This document shows, piece by piece, positions 5,354 to 5,724 of a stretch of 5,724 nt of DNA. This stretch comes from Methanothrix sp. (GTDB lineage Archaea > Halobacteriota > Methanosarcinia > Methanotrichales > Methanotrichaceae), in contig JAAZNX010000096.1 of assembly GCA_012798025.1 (NCBI GenBank), positions 1 to 5,724 on the forward strand, written 5' to 3'. The notes under the pieces were generated by a model. That model was given only the letters and a program-made list of their open reading frames with translations. It ran no database searches and was not told where the DNA came from. How positions within the stretch are numbered: position 1 is the first letter of the stretch; every line of letters starts with the position of its first letter. The position numbers and the translations under genes are program-made.

Positions 5354-5480
5354 TTTGAAGTCAACCCCCCATTAAGTTAGGGTCGGTTCCGAGCTGTTGG
5401 CGGTCATCGGCCTCCGAGGTTCACTTTCGCCCCGCTCCCCCAGCCCGGCCTCATATCCGATAGGTGCCCTGTTCTCTATC

Positions 5481-5724
5481 ATGGACTTCGAGCTTTATCC
5501 CAGCATCACCCTCAGGTCAAGGTCGTTCAACGCCCTGGTGGCTCCGAGCGATCTGTTCGTCCAGGATCTGTTCGTCCAGGCCTTGAACCGCAACCTGGAC
5601 CTGCAGAGGTATAAAGTGCTTTACGTCACTGGCAACTACTCCCGGATCCTTACTCGTCTGAGCCGCAGGTTCACCGAGCTGGAGATCCAGAGGGGCTTCA
5701 CGGTCTTCCAGCTGATGACCATCC
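5481..5724 (+). CDS. Unknown protein, N-terminal 81 residues (C-terminus outside window)
   Basis: The frame is open from 5376 to the window edge; ATG 5481 is the first ATG and gives MDFELYPSITLRS. TTG 5397 is a weaker alternative. High GC3 and a balanced composition support real coding. The layout hydrophobic strand (FNALVAPSD, 16-24), helix (25-38), then YKVLYVTGNYSR (44-55) resembles the start of a RecA/KaiC-like ATPase core, but no Walker A GxxxxGK[ST] is visible where one would be expected. That comparison is inference from pattern only. The segment DLFVQDLFVQ (24-33) is an exact 5-residue duplication. A weak TATA-like CATATC at 5452-5457 lies about 27 bp upstream, so the mRNA may be leaderless. 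It is divergent from the interrupted gene at 5353. Confidence 0.7.
   Translation, partial: MDFELYPSITLRSRSFNALVAPSDLFVQDLFVQALNRNLDLQRYKVLYVTGNYSRILTRLSRRFTELEIQRGFTVFQLMTI
5550..5579 (+). repeat. Exact 15-bp tandem duplication inside the orphan gene
   Basis: GATCTGTTCGTCCAG occurs twice without spacer (5550-5564 and 5565-5579). It keeps the frame and encodes DLFVQ twice. Identity at all third codon positions points to a recent slippage or duplication event, or to strong constraint. Confidence 0.9.

Noticed and set aside
5137..5375. Two plus-strand ORFs of about 70 codons
   Set aside because: They overlap each other and lie antisense to the better-supported minus-strand reading from ATG 5353; both are Arg/Ser/Gly-rich GC-driven frames.
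1..5724. CRISPR array, insertion sequence, prophage or defence island
   Set aside because: No regularly spaced repeats, transposase motifs, terminal inverted repeats with target duplications, or phage genes were found on either strand.

Overview
This window is archaeal and most likely comes from a Methanothrix (Methanosaeta)-like aceticlastic methanogen. The evidence is an archaeal-type RqcH, a Mut7-C/zinc-ribbon RNase, AT-rich TATA boxes about 27 bp ahead of start codons, oligo-T terminators in place of bacterial hairpins, and an AceTr-family acetate transporter with unusually long AT-rich flanks. The genus is inferred from protein character only.

Layout from left to right: (1) rqcH on the minus strand (1-1680). 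Its C-terminus is cut by the window edge, and it is apparently transcribed as a leaderless mRNA. (2) A divergent Mut7-C RNase-domain gene (1733-2197), 52 bp away. (3) A 372-bp AT-rich interval with tandem oligo-T terminators, inverted-repeat candidate operators, several TATA boxes and a 25-codon ORF behind a strong Shine-Dalgarno (SD) sequence. (4) A six-helix acetate transporter (2570-3193). (5) A 348-bp AT-rich interval ending in a strong TATA box and a 65-nt leader closed by a perfect 9-bp inverted repeat. (6) A YjbQ/UPF0047 gene (3542-3946). (7) ilvE, a branched-chain aminotransferase on the minus strand (3950-4819), tail-to-tail with yjbQ and only 3 bp between the stop codons. (8) A GC-rich noncoding stretch, then a minus-strand gene of unknown family interrupted by an in-frame TGA (about 5069-5353). 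(9) The start of an unrecognised plus-strand gene (5481 onward) with an exact 15-bp tandem duplication.

The genes do not form an operon; almost every one seems to have its own promoter. Roles are diverse: ribosome-associated quality control (rqcH, possibly alongside the neighbouring RNase), uptake of the methanogenic substrate acetate, branched-chain amino-acid metabolism, and a small conserved protein with reported weak thiamine-phosphate synthase activity. I saw no defence system, CRISPR array, insertion sequence, rRNA or tRNA. The least ordinary parts are the two regulatory intervals around the transporter, the structured yjbQ leader, and the 5069-5724 block with a broken gene and an orphan gene.
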